DNA of 64,000 bases from Tetrastigma voinierianum (lineage: Eukaryota > Streptophyta > Magnoliopsida > Vitales > Vitaceae), in contig JAEQBH010004538.1 in NCBI GenBank assembly GCA_016808115.1, positions 1 through 64,000 of the forward strand, read 5' to 3'. Made by a program: the position numbers and the translations under genes. The notes beneath the pieces were generated by a model. That model saw nothing but the letters and a program-made list of their open reading frames with translations. It searched no databases and was not told where the DNA came from. This document shows, piece by piece, positions 22,336 to 33,257 of this stretch (position 1 is its first letter; every line of letters begins with the position of its first letter).

Positions 22336-24100
22336 TATGAACTTATCATGGTGAGTTGAACAGTTTTTGTCTTTGCCTTCTTATTTGCATGTTGACCATA
22401 TATCACTTACCAGTGTGCTCTTGTGGGGTGCCAGTTTGTGGCTCACCTTGTATATTATATTGTTTGCTGTGACTATCAAAAACTCTTCTGAGTAGGTAAA
22501 AGCAAATATATTAAATAAAGAGGGCGAATGCAGACTCCACATTCTGCAAAGATGAATCTGATGTGCATATACAGTTCATAAGGAACAATTTGTGAATTCA
22601 AGCTGAGATTGTCATAATATGTGACCATCTCGTAAAGGCTTTTGGCTGTTGAACTGAAAAAATTTGTCATTGCGCTTTGGTGTCATAATGCTAAAATATG
22701 TCATTACTGATTTGCTTGTTAGTATTCAAGCTCAGAAATTTCTGCTAGTAAAGTGTTTCACATACCTCATGGGAGAGTACTCCATATTCTGCTGCTGCAT
22801 GTGATTGATTGCAATGACAGATTGTTTCTTACCATGCTGACTGAAACTGATGACCTGCTCTGGAAGTGTGATATCTAATATAGAATGCCTGCTAAAAATA
22901 CCTAATGTTGATTTTGTATCCATACAATCTGTTTTCTCATGGGGCTATGTATTACAAATAGAGACCTTCAACTGCCAAAGATAAGTATCTAAAATCCTGT
23001 AGGCCTCTAGATCTACCTCCCAAGTCATGCTGAAATTGACTAATTCTACTAACTGTAAATGCTATATTTTGACCCCTGCTTGTGAGGAATTAGTTGTCTT
23101 GCAAAATACCTAATTCTCTCACTGGATTTACTGCTATCTTACCAATGAGGCTATCCACTTTGGTGATTACCTGTTATATCATTAAGACCATTAGTTAGGC
23201 AATGTAATCCCCTTGTTCGGCCAATGCTTGTTGAGGTTTCTGATAGCACCGTGTGAGGCTGGCTTTATTTTGTTGAAGTCTCATGCCTTTTTTTGTCCAT
23301 GTTTTCCTTCATGCTTGCCACAAAATTTATTTGAACTTCCACAGAATCCTCAATTTTGTTGCATGTTTGTTGGTATGAGTCTATGAGAAAATGTTTCTTG
23401 TCTTCCTCAAAACAATGTCCAATGGTTTTCATTTCTTGCCTTAGTTTAATGCACAATGCCACTATGATGACACAGGTGTGTTACACCTGATTGCTGTCAA
23501 AGAGAACACAAATTTTCTGGTTCAAAGTCTCAAAATAGAATCTTCAATTCTCCAGAATAATGCATCCATACCAACTTTTGCATGTGATGGAACATGGTTA
23601 GCCTTGGTGGTGTCTGGAAGGTATTACCTAATCCCTTCTTTCTTTGTTGTTGTACGACAAGGTTTCATAGACATGTTTTGGATCTTCTTGTTGCTATGTT
23701 TAGCTACCACCTCTATTGAGCTATATGCTATAATTTGGTGTAGGTTATTAAATTCTCGAAACAATGCTAATCCTTTTTGTGTTCTATTGGTTGGATTAGT
23801 GTGGAAGTAGAGATAAAAAAATTATTTCTTTGAATGTTGAATTCTTTCACTAATATGAACAGCTAGTAGTCCACATTATCGACCAGCTTATACTCCCTCA
23901 GCACTCCTTGAGTGTGCGCCCAAAGTTCCAGGGAAAAATTTTCTAGCTCAGGATGTAGCAATTAGTAGAAGTTGTGGAAATTATTTTAAGATGTCCCTTG
24001 TCTAAATTTCTTAGAACCAGGTTTTGTTCTTGCGTTAGTAACAAGTTTTTGAATACGTGTAACTTCATTAGTGTGTGCTTTCTCAAGCTTGTAAGATGAT
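22336..24100. other. Intron-like spacer, mostly featureless
   Basis: T-rich, intron-like DNA without sustained coding frames on the + strand. It includes one minus-strand frame of unknown origin (23265-23462, listed separately). No transposon termini or RNA gene were recognised. Confidence 0.4.
23265..23462 (-). other. Unrecognised 65-codon frame with helical composition
   Basis: This minus-strand frame reads LRQEMKTIGHCFEEDKKHFL, then IDSYQQTCNKIEDSVEVQIN, then FVASMKENMDKKRHE. Composition is charged and amphipathic with no low-complexity bias, unlike the chance ORFs nearby, and suggests a coiled coil. It may be an exon fragment of a captured gene, or chance. I do not recognise the protein, and no adjoining exon is evident. 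Confidence 0.25.
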
Positions 24101-24116
24101 GATCCTGGAAATCCAT

Positions 24117-24289
24117 TCTTTTATTAAACTGCTTTTGTTCAATTTCTATGGCTATGCTTAGGAGCTACCTTTTGTTTTTGTGGGTTGGTTTGTGTTTTTC
24201 TAGCTCTTTCTCTCTCCTTGGCCTCTTTTGTATACTCCTTGTATACGTTTTTTCTTCTATGATACTTCTCTTTACCTATAAAAAAAAGA
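24117..24289 (+). mobile_element. 5'-truncated LINE 3' tail (173 bp) with 16-bp TSD
   Basis: The insert ends with the plant L1 tail pattern (CCTCTTTTGTATACTCCTTGTATACG ... TTTACCTATAAAAAAAA, shown here in part). It is flanked by near-identical 16-bp copies, GATCCTGGAAATCCAT (24101-24116) and GATCCTGGAAGCCCAT (24290-24305). The two mismatches suggest an old event. 5' truncation with an A tail and a long target-site duplication is the signature of target-primed reverse transcription. Confidence 0.85.
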
Positions 24290-24305
24290 GATCCTGGAAG
24301 CCCAT

Positions 24306-25329
24306 GTGATTTTATTGAGTATGATTCTCGCTATTCATCAATTATGATTGCTGAATTTTTTCTCTGTTTCTTTTGAGTTTCAAATTTCCTCTCTTTGTAG
24401 GTATTTTTTTTTTCTTTTTCACAAGGAACCTCCCACAAATCCACCCCAAGCCTTTACCACTTGATGTCAGGCTTCAAGGGCTTGAGTTTCAATCGGCTGA
24501 TGTCGAAGTGCGTAACAAGATCGGTTCGGTGACATGAGAGTTTGAAGAGCGAAAGGATATAGTAAAGGAGATAGCAGTGGTTTGTGTTCTCCCTCCATAT
24601 TGTCGGGAGTGGACTAGAGACGAAATCATAACAGTCTAAAATTAACAAATTTGAAGAAACTCTCCTGGCTGTTGGACCCTTGCCTTTGTGTGGGTCTTTG
24701 GATGGTTCCAATACAAATAGGCTATCATTTCCAGAATTTCCATTATTAGTAGTTCTTACAGGTTAAATTCTCTTGTACATTCCTCTTTACTAGTTTTTCG
24801 AGGGCAGGCAGCATCCTTGCTGGTGTATGTATTCTAAGGTTGGGCATCCAAGCCTTTTGTATTATGTAGCTAGCGTAGTGGCATTGGTGGTGAACTTTCT
24901 GACCTTATTCTGAACATCTGTATATCTAATTATTTCCATGTTCTTAAATTGTTAATGGTCTTTTAGAATTAGTTTTTGTACAATATTCAGGTACAATATG
25001 TCTTATCATCTGATAACAAGTTGTATGGCCTTGTCCTAGGCATACTTGGTGTCATTAGTACCTAGATATATGTTGATGCTTAAAAGCATGCATTTTCCTC
25101 TATATATTTGAATGGCAGTGTCAAGATTAATTAAGCTAAGGCATTTGTACCATCACTTTCAGGGGAGTTCTACTTATTGTTATTCAATTAAGTTAGCTTT
25201 CGTTTGTAATTCAAAAGGATTGGATAACATTGAACAAAGTTGATTTCAGTTTCTAAGTTGTTATGTATATGCCTATGTCTCTGTTTCTCCTTCTATGGTG
25301 GAGGCCTCCTCATACTTTGACCAGGTCTT
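24306..25329. other. Intron-like spacer
   Basis: T-rich intronic sequence. A moderately GC-rich patch at 24430-24715 has broken frames on the minus strand and could be a further LINE fragment; I cannot assign it. The rest shows nothing. Confidence 0.35.
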
Positions 25330-25334
25330 GTATT

Positions 25335-25500
25335 TGTTAAGGATTAGTTTCCTAATCCATTTAGAAATCTTTTCCTTATCTCTTTAGTCTTCTAATTAGA
25401 CTGAACTTTGTTCCTTTACGCACAACATTTAGAGTATAAATATGTATGTTCCATCACTTTGTAAATTAATGAAAATGGGAGAATTTTTTTTCTCTTCACA
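25335..25500 (+). repeat. 5' LTR of copia element 1
   Basis: Starts TGTTAAGGATTAG and ends CTCTTCACA. It contains TATAAATATG (about 25435), a likely TATA box. The short LTR is shared with a second copia element at 53554. Confidence 0.92.
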
Positions 25501-27180
25501 TGATATCAGAGCCAGAAAGAGAATATGAATATTAGTGTTAGGTTTAGCTGTGCCTTCAATTCTGGTAACCCATCTAGTGGTTGTCTCTCGTGCTCATCAG
25601 ATTCCATCAGCGAAGCAATCGGAGCTTTGCTCGTCAAAAGCCACTCACCCTCGAAGAAATTCTCCGGCGACCTTGTTTTCGGTCGGCAAGTGTACCATTG
25701 GGATCGTTGACAGCTGATCTACTCATTGGAGGAAGCCTCAAAATGACCATCAATCCACATGCCACCATGCGTGGCTGACTCTTCCACGGCCTTGTACCAC
25801 TGAGAAACTCGGCGTGTGGGGGCACATAGCCCCAGTACTTCACACGCAAGCTCATCGGGCATTGATCACATTTCCTTCTATCATTATGGTTAGTTGATTT
25901 GAGACTGCACGACTGTGTGTTTCTAGGTTTTGTCTCGACTGACACTTCTTTGGAATTTTCGGCACTATTTGGCCGTGCCTCATCGATAGCCTTGCTTGCC
26001 TCGCACGCCTGTGACCCTCGACCCCCTCCCATTGTCCCATTGTTCTTTGAAACCCTCTTTCCTTTTTTTTTTTGTCCACTGAATCCTTCCTTTTTGTGTT
26101 TTTTGAAGCTCTACGACACCTTCATGCCCTTAGGAGTTGTTTGTTTCTTCTGGAAGTACTAGTTATGTTGATTATGTTGACCTTTTTCCGATTTCTCTTC
26201 TCTATGGTTGAAAAAAACTTCTTTATGGCTAAAAAAAGTCAGACTTTTAATTCCTTTGTATTTGGAACTCCTATGAATCACCTTGGATAAACTCTTGTGG
26301 AGTGAAAATTATTTGTCATGGGCGGATTCTGTGGAATTATGGTTTATTGGAAATAGTTGTGAGGATCATGTTACTACTGCGGATAGCAGACACAAGTATC
26401 CCCGAAGATTAACGTCCTTAGTGGCGAAAACACTGATGTAGTACTATGCAATATTCTCTGGCAATCTATTGATACCAAGACTCTATATAATATTGGGGCA
26501 CATAAAACTTATACACTTTGGAATCGGGAGAAAAAAATTATATACTAATGACATTTAGCGTCTTTATCGAGTAATATCCTCCATTACTAATTTGAAACAG
26601 CCCGGATATATCTTCTTATGGTGGAAGGTAGTTTGCCCTTAGGATGAACTTGCATCTATCTTGCCGAAATCTACTAATGCCGAGACTTCACAGTAAAGAT
26701 GGATCGAGTCTTTCTTCTGTAACCTCGAGGCGATTTTGAGAACGTGAGAACGGTCTACATTAGAGCGATTATTGAGCTTGTGAGGCTCTTTGCTCGGTTA
26801 CTTCGCTATACCTCCACCGCCACTTAGTCCATGTGATCTGAGATTACCCTAGACATTTCTATGATGGTTTCTCAGTCTCATTCTCGAAGTGATTCTCGAG
26901 GTGGACGTGGTAGCAATCAGAGTAGAACGACATCCTCATTGGGCGATATTGTCATAGACTTGGCCACCTTTCGTGATCGATGTTATCATTTACATGGTAG
27001 GCCTTTATTATGCTTATTTGGTTTAATTTTCTAATCATCCATTGAGTTCGAGTTCTGTCTCAAAAGAGCAACCACACCTCGAGTCATTCGTATGCTCGTG
27101 AATATGAAGTTCCTTCGTCTCTCACTCCAGTAATAAATCTACTTCCATTGCTTTGTTACTTTGGTATTAATGTCGAAACA
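25501..27180 (+). pseudogene. Copia element 1, gag region
   Basis: From about 26440 broken + frames read ILWQSIDTKTLYNIGAHKT, then LYTNDIQRLYRVISSI, the typical plant copia gag (UBN2-like) capsid segment. Upstream 25525-26300 is Ser/Pro-rich and multiply frameshifted. Gag packages the element RNA in cytoplasmic particles; this copy is broken. Confidence 0.7.
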
Positions 27181-28330
27181 CGCCTTGCACATTCATACGC
27201 ACCTAGGATCCCTTGATTTTTAGGCGATGCGATCGTATCTTTGGTAATAGGACCTTTTTCTTCTCTTACCCTTTTGTCTCCTTTCACCCACTATCACCTT
27301 AGCTAATGTTTCTCAAACCATAACTAAAGCGTTGGCGGCTTGTCCCCTTCCTTCTTGCCCCTTATACATGCTTTATGTTCACGATTTCGGCACCCAATCT
27401 TATTTGAATTTAGTAAGTTGACTCGTGAACCGTAGTGTCTTACTTTTCTCATAACTTTGTAACCTTAGGGACAGTGCGGAAGACAGATTGACATAGGACA
27501 TGAGTCAAAAGGCCTCTTTGTTCCACTGCTTGCACTTCCACGAAAGCTCCTCTCCTCATCCACAGTCGTCTCAATCATCTAAGCCTCTTTAAGTTTCGAA
27601 AGCTAGTTCCTTATTTTTCTAGTTTATCTTTGCTTGAGTATGAGTCATGTCAGCTTAGGAAATATACTCGTGTCTCGTTCCCAAAGTGCTTAGATCCTCA
27701 GACAAAGTCTCATTTTGAGCTTGTCCACATTGATGTTTGAGGTCCTTCTAGGTCTGCATCCACTTTAGGATTTCGTTACTTTGTTACTTTTATAGATGAT
27801 TATTCTCGATGTACTTGGTTATTTTTTATGAAAATTCGAGTTGAATTATTTTCTATCTTTCAAAATTTTAATTCTGAAATTTGCACTCAATTCAATACTT
27901 CTATTCGTACTCTAAGAAATGATAATGCAAAGGAATATTTCTCTATGTCATTATCTTCTTTTATGTCTTCCTATGAGATTCTTCACTAATCATCTTGTGC
28001 TTACACTCCTCAACAGAATGGAGTGGTTGAGTCTCGAAGCGAATCATTTAGTTGAGAACATTTCGCCTTCTCTCTTCGTCGCTAAGGTTCCTCCGATGTT
28101 TTTGGGGATGCTATCGTGCATGTTATTTGATTGTCATTATGCTATCCTCTATTTTACATGATTAGATCCTTCTTCATCAGGCTTTTACAATTAACCTGCT
28201 TTTTGCCTCCCTCCTCGTGTCTTCGGTTGTGTCTATTTTGTTTATATTCTCACTCTTGGGCAAGACAAACTCTTAGCCAAAGCCACAAAGTGTGTCTTCT
28301 TGGATTATTCTCGCCTTAAGAGGGTTATTG
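27181..28330 (+). pseudogene. Copia element 1, protease remnant and integrase
   Basis: The protease site (normally WxLDxGAxxH) is scarcely legible near 27205-27235. From about 27640 the integrase reads CQLRKYTRVSFPKCL, SHFELVHIDV(stop)GPSRSASTLGF, RYFVTFIDDYSRCTWLFFMK and RTLRNDNAKEYFS, which contain the first two acidic catalytic positions of the DDE core (HTD- and DNA-type motifs, here HID and NDN). The TPQQNGV-type block is at about 28008-28025. Single-base changes and indels break the frame. Confidence 0.75.
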
Positions 28331-28639
28331 ATGTCATTCTCCTGAGCATTAGTACTGCCATCCTACGTTGATGTCACTTTCTTTGAGAATTCCTCCTTGT
28401 TCTCCTCTACATAGCATCCTCATGTTTCAGATGTCTTATCTATTCCTCTTGTCTTACTTGTCTAGATTCTTCTCCACCCTCTGGATGTCGTGACTTGACC
28501 CGCCCGGGTTTATTCTCGTAGTCATACGTCTAACAGGGCCTCTTCTTTGATTCATCTTCTATCTTACCATCATCTCTTGCTCCAGTTCGACAATCGTCCA
28601 GATGATCTACGCACTCTTGAATTCGGAAGGTACTCGCTC

Positions 28640-29420
28640 TGTAACCCGTCCACATTTATAATTTCTAAGCTTTCATCGTTTCGCTTTACTCTACTTTGCC
28701 TTTATTTACGCCTTGTCTTTTGTCTCTACCCCTAAAAGCACTAGTGAGGCTCTCTCTCATCCAGGCTGGAAATAGGCAATGGTTGAGAAAATGGATGCTC
28801 TTTACTCTAATGGCACATGGGAGCTTGCCGCTTGTCCTCCTAGCAAGTCTCCTGTTGATTGTTGTTGGGTTTATGCAGTAAAGGTGGGACCTGATGGCTA
28901 GGTAGATCGACTTAAGGCTTGTTTGGTTACCAAGGGGTATACTCACTAATATGGTTTGGACTATTATGATACATTTTCTTCGATGGCCAAGATTGCCTTT
29001 GTTTGCTTGCTTCCTTTCAATGGCTAGTATGCGCTCATGGCCTCTTTTTCAGTTGGATATAAAGAATGTCTTCCTTCATGGTGATCTTGCAAATGAGGTA
29101 TATATGGAGCAAGCATGCGGTTTGTTCTTTCGGGTGCGGTTTGGTATGCAAGCTATGTGGATTCGCTATATAGTGCGAAGCGATCTACTTTGAAGCTTAG
29201 TTTAGCTTAGTGAATACAGTTTGGTATGATTCGACCTGATAGACCATTTTGTTTTTTATCATCATATCTTTACTGGACAATGCATTTACTTGATTGTTTA
29301 TGTGGATGACATTGTCATTACAAGTAATGACTATGATGGTATTCAGAAACTCAAACAACACCTCTTCAACCACTTTCAAACTTAAGACAAAACTTAAGAC
29401 TTGGGGAAACTCAAGAACTT
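28640..29420 (+). pseudogene. Copia element 1, reverse transcriptase
   Basis: From about 28770 the frames give EKMDALYSNGTWELAACPPS, then VDRLKACLVTKGYT, the start of copia reverse transcriptase. QLDIKNVFLHGDLANEVYME follows at 29055-29110. The catalytic YVDD is intact at 29299-29310, within YLIVYVDDIVIT. In-frame stops replace probable Gln or Ser codons (for example near 28902 and 28950). It would copy element RNA to cDNA in an intact copy. Confidence 0.85.
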
Positions 29421-30255
29421 TCTAGGCGTTGAGGTAGCTCAATCTAATTCCGGTGTGGTTATTTCTCAGATGAAGTATACCTTAGATAAATTGGCGGACA
29501 TTAGTATGTTGGACTATAAGCTTGTAGACACTCCTATAGACCCAAATGTCAAACTTGTACTAGGTCCGGAGGAGCCTCTACGAGGTCCAGGGAGATATCA
29601 ACGACTTGTGGAATTAAAATTGAACTATCTACATTATCGGCTCGACGGCGTTTATTTTCTGTGGCGTGGTTAGTCAATTTCTACAATCCTGTGATAGCCA
29701 TTGGAATCTTTGCGGGTTTGTATTCTCGGATTATGTCGAAGAATACCCGTCGGGGTGTTGTATGAAGAACCCAGAGGTCATACCAGTTGTTGGCTATAGT
29801 GATCTGGTGGCGGGCTCCCCCATAGATAGGCGTTCTACATCATGGTATTGTGTGTTATTGGAGGTGCAATATCGCGGAAGAGTAAGAAACAAGATGTAGT
29901 AGCCAGATCTAGTACTGAAGCCGAGTATCAATCTATGACCTTTGCAACATGTGAACTCATATGACGGAAGCATTTCCTCAAAGAGCTAAGATTTGGGAAA
30001 GGTGAACAGATGAAGCTTATATGCGATAATCAAGCCACCTTGCATATTTCATTTGACCCAGTTTTACATGAGAGGACCAAGCACATCGAAGTGGATTGCC
30101 ACTTTATCAAAGAGAAGATGCGTCGGGATGCGTATTCTAGTTTAATCGCTCTAATGACCAACTAGTAGATGTCTTCACTAAGTCTCTCAGAAGTCCTAGG
30201 ATAAAGTTTATATGTGACAAGCTTGGTGCTTTTGACCTATATGCTTCAGCTTGAG
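29421..30255 (+). pseudogene. Copia element 1, RNase H and C-terminus
   Basis: The frame at 29401-29673 reads LGKLKNFLGVEVAQSNSGVV-type sequence and VDTPIDPNVKLV. Downstream come SDLVAGSPIDRRSTSWYCVL, SRSSTEAEYQSM-like and ERTKHIEVDCHFIKEK blocks, the RNase H part of plant copia pol, ending at about 30250 before the polypurine tract. Indels are frequent. Confidence 0.8.
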
Positions 30256-30261
30256 AGGGAG

Positions 30262-30431
30262 TGTTAAGGATTAGCTATCCAATCCATTTAGAAATCTTTT
30301 CCTTCTCTCTTTAGTCTCCTAATTAGATTCTTAACTTTGTTTCCTTTTTTTCCCTAACACTAGAGTATAAATATGTATGTTCCCTCACTTTGTAAATTAA
30401 TGAAAATCAGAAAATTCTTTTTCTCTTCACA
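30262..30431 (+). repeat. 3' LTR of copia element 1
   Basis: Closely similar to the 5' LTR, with the same termini (TGTTAAGGATTAG and CTCTTCACA) and a few substitutions and small indels. The divergence indicates an insertion that is not recent. Confidence 0.92.
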
Positions 30432-30436
30432 GTATT

Positions 30437-30912
30437 CTATGAAAAGGATCTCTCATCTCTCTCTTCCAATATGAATTCATCTTGGTTTCTGATCAAAATG
30501 AAAAAAAGAAAGAAGATTACTTAAGCTAAAGGCAGCACCACCTGGTGGATTGAAGTTTGGAAAAAGATTAATTTGGATTTCTTTGGATAGTCTGTCCTTT
30601 TTACATTAAAATATGTTGACATGGTTTTGAATCATCATATTCTTGTTTTACAATCCACCTGGGAGGCTTTGAATCCTCATCTTTTAACTTTTGAATTTTT
30701 ATTATACTGGATTTTGTTATTGATCAAATGATTTTATTTCTTAAATATTCGATTTGTCCATAACTTGCTTAAATAAAAAATCTCTCCCACCAGTGCTTTT
30801 TGACTCGCAGACATTGATTTATTATTTTGATTTCTATAAGCAGCACTTACCTTTTTACTAACTGTGACATCTAGTCATTTTTAAGTAATCTTACTTCTTT
30901 TCTTTTTAGCAG
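30437..30912 (+). other. End of putative leader intron
   Basis: AT-rich intronic sequence ending in a T-rich tract and the acceptor TTTTCTTTTTAGCAG at 30912. No other feature was seen. Confidence 0.4.
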
Positions 30913-31095
30913 TGGAAAAAATGTGGAGAACTGTGAGTATAATTTAAGTTATTGTCCTTAAGTTATATTGCTCCTGAAATAGAAGAAAAGGCCACCCAGT
31001 TGCTGATATTTGCCGGTTGGGGAAGTTCATCTTCAGCCATGTCTTCTCTTCAATTATTGCAGTTGACGAGCATGGCCGTACTCTTCTTCAAGGAG
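30913..31095 (+). CDS. ABCD1/PXA1-like exon 1 with 5' UTR (ATG at 31039)
   Basis: The ATG at 31039 opens MSSLQLLQLT, matching the conserved start of plant full-size peroxisomal ABC transporters. Small deletions then break the frame: the expected EHGRTLLASRR block is visible across frames (GAGCATGGCCGTACTCTTCTT, then CAAGGAG). The donor is AG|GTATAA at 31095/31096. The upstream 126 bp is probable 5' UTR. The start is chosen for its family match and because exon 2 continues in phase with RRK. Confidence 0.75.
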
Positions 31096-33216
31096 GTATA
31101 AACTGTTGTATTATTTTCTTTTGTCAGTGATCAATTTGAACTTCCACTAGCCTTATCAAAAAATAAATAAATAAATAAATAGTAATTTCCACCTAATGAC
31201 ACTCTTAATTTATTAATTGGTCAATTCAGTTAATTCGTAATAGATTTAGTAATAGTGCTGTTTTCTCTGAGGATGCTTTGTTAAAGTTTAAGTACTAATT
31301 GATTCATGTAAAAATTTTGCACAGAACTGATTAAATGGGGTTATGTTCCCTATCCATCATCTAATCATTCAATTTTTTCCATGCTTAAAATTTGTTATTA
31401 TTCATCAATTAAGAAGTTGCTCACATGGCATCTGGTGGCTGCCACTAGCTGGCCCTTATCAGTTACTTTGTATTGGTTGTTTCATTAGAACAGTGTTTTC
31501 TACTTGTGATTATGTCATTGTATCATGGCATCTCATTACTTGTTAATATTGCATTTATTGGCACTGCTGTTGATTCATGCTTGCTAATTTATTGAAAGGA
31601 TATTGATTTACTCTGGTTGACTGTCGTAATATTGCAGGTTTGCCCTTTTCCCTCTTTGATTTTCTAGTGCCAGCTGGTTACTTTCTGCCCTTTTAAACTT
31701 ATATGATCCAGCTTGTTTTAGTGATGCTTAACGTATGTATCTTCTCTTTTGAATGGTCAATTCATATAGTCTTGTAACTGTCTTTCAGGAAAACTTTACT
31801 GGTTACTGCTGTGTCCTAGTTGCTGGTGGGACAGCTGCTTACATGCAATCACGGGTTAGCAGTAGAAGGTTGATTCACTTTTGGTCATTACAATGGGCTC
31901 CTTAATGAAAGTGAAGGCCAGACAAAGGTTGCTAATAATGATATCGTGAAGAAAAATAACCAGAAGAAAGGTGGATTAAAGTCTCTTCAAGTTCTTGCTG
32001 CTATACTTCTATCTCAAATTGGCAGATTGGGTGTTCGTGACCTTCTAGCTTTGGTGGCTATAGTGGTAGGCTTCCCCTTTTATGATGTCACAGAATTTAC
32101 CAACTCAAAACTAATATAATGCAAATAACAAGAAGTATTATTTCTATAGTTTCACAAGAACTATTCTATGCTTTCTTGTTTAAATCACTAAATAAATGAG
32201 AATGAAGCCACGGTTTCAGGTTTTTTGCTGTATAATTTTCCATTGGTTCAATAATACAATTTCAGAATGCACAAAAGAGCCGAAGAAGACGTATATCTAA
32301 AGTGAAACAGAAGTCTTCTGTTCAGGAGACTTCCGTAGAAGACCATTCTATATAGACATTTTTAGTCTACGACTGAAGAAGAAAAAGCGAGACCAAGCAA
32401 CCTTTGTACACACAACACCTCATCCCCAAAGTCAATTTCTTGCCTTCCAAACTGACCAAAGATACATAGGGTCCCGCTTTCTGGACAATTTGTAACTCTT
32501 ACAACAAAGGTCGGAGCCCAACCCAAAGGGTTATCCTAAATAGAGGAAGGGTTCACCCAAGAAACACTAAAAAGAAAGAAGAGTGGCTTTCATGATAACC
32601 TTGTCTTTACACAATGGAGAAGAAGGTGGTCCATAAACTCTTCACACTTTTGCAACATATAATATCTATTAGATTGAGCAAAACCTCTCTTCTGCAATTG
32701 GTCTAAGGTTAAAATCCTTCTCCAAGTTGCTTTCCAAGTAAAGAAACCCATTTTTGGCTATACACGAGTCCTCCAAACACTCTTCATAGAGAAAGAAATT
32801 GAGGGTTGTAGCTCATGTTAAAGCTAGTAATAGTTTCTAAGACCATCCTATTCAGCAGCCTTCTATCTTTTGGGAAGCACAAATAAGCTCTGCCGCTGTG
32901 ATATCTAAATACTCATGATAGCCATTTGTTACAAATTTCACTGTGAGCATCATCAAAAATATTTGCTGAAGGCAATCATAGGATGAAAGGATCTAGTGAG
33001 AACTATTTTTCGTTCTTTAGATTAGTTAAACCAAACTGCCCCACCATCTGTGGACATAAAAACTCTGTAGGAATCCCAACTCTTCTTTTTTTTGGGTGAC
33101 AGACACCTATAGATATGCGGACGGTTGATTTTTAATTAAAATTGTTGTTTATGATAGAAATGATTTGATTAATCAATGCTATTTTTTGTTTCCTTTATTT
33201 ATGCTATTCACACACA

Positions 33217-33257
<41 letters not shown>

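Larger units (their letters stand above)
25335..30431 (+). mobile_element. Complete Ty1/copia retrotransposon (5.1 kb) with 5-bp TSD
   Basis: It is bounded by 166-bp and 170-bp LTRs (25335-25500 and 30262-30431) and flanked by the direct repeat GTATT (25330-25334 and 30432-30436). A primer-binding site resembling initiator Met-tRNA (TGATATCAGAGCC) starts at 25501. A polypurine tract (GAGAGGGAG) precedes the 3' LTR. Internal order is gag, protease, integrase, reverse transcriptase, RNase H, which defines copia. Coding frames are interrupted many times, so it is not autonomous. It lies in the same orientation as the host gene, inside the putative leader intron. Confidence 0.92.

Noticed and set aside
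25634..26079. Minus-strand frames of 132 and 75 codons
   Set aside because: They lie antisense to the gag region of copia element 1; no domain recognised.
33220..33256. TATA-like run as a promoter
   Set aside because: It is a simple (TA)n microsatellite inside an intron.
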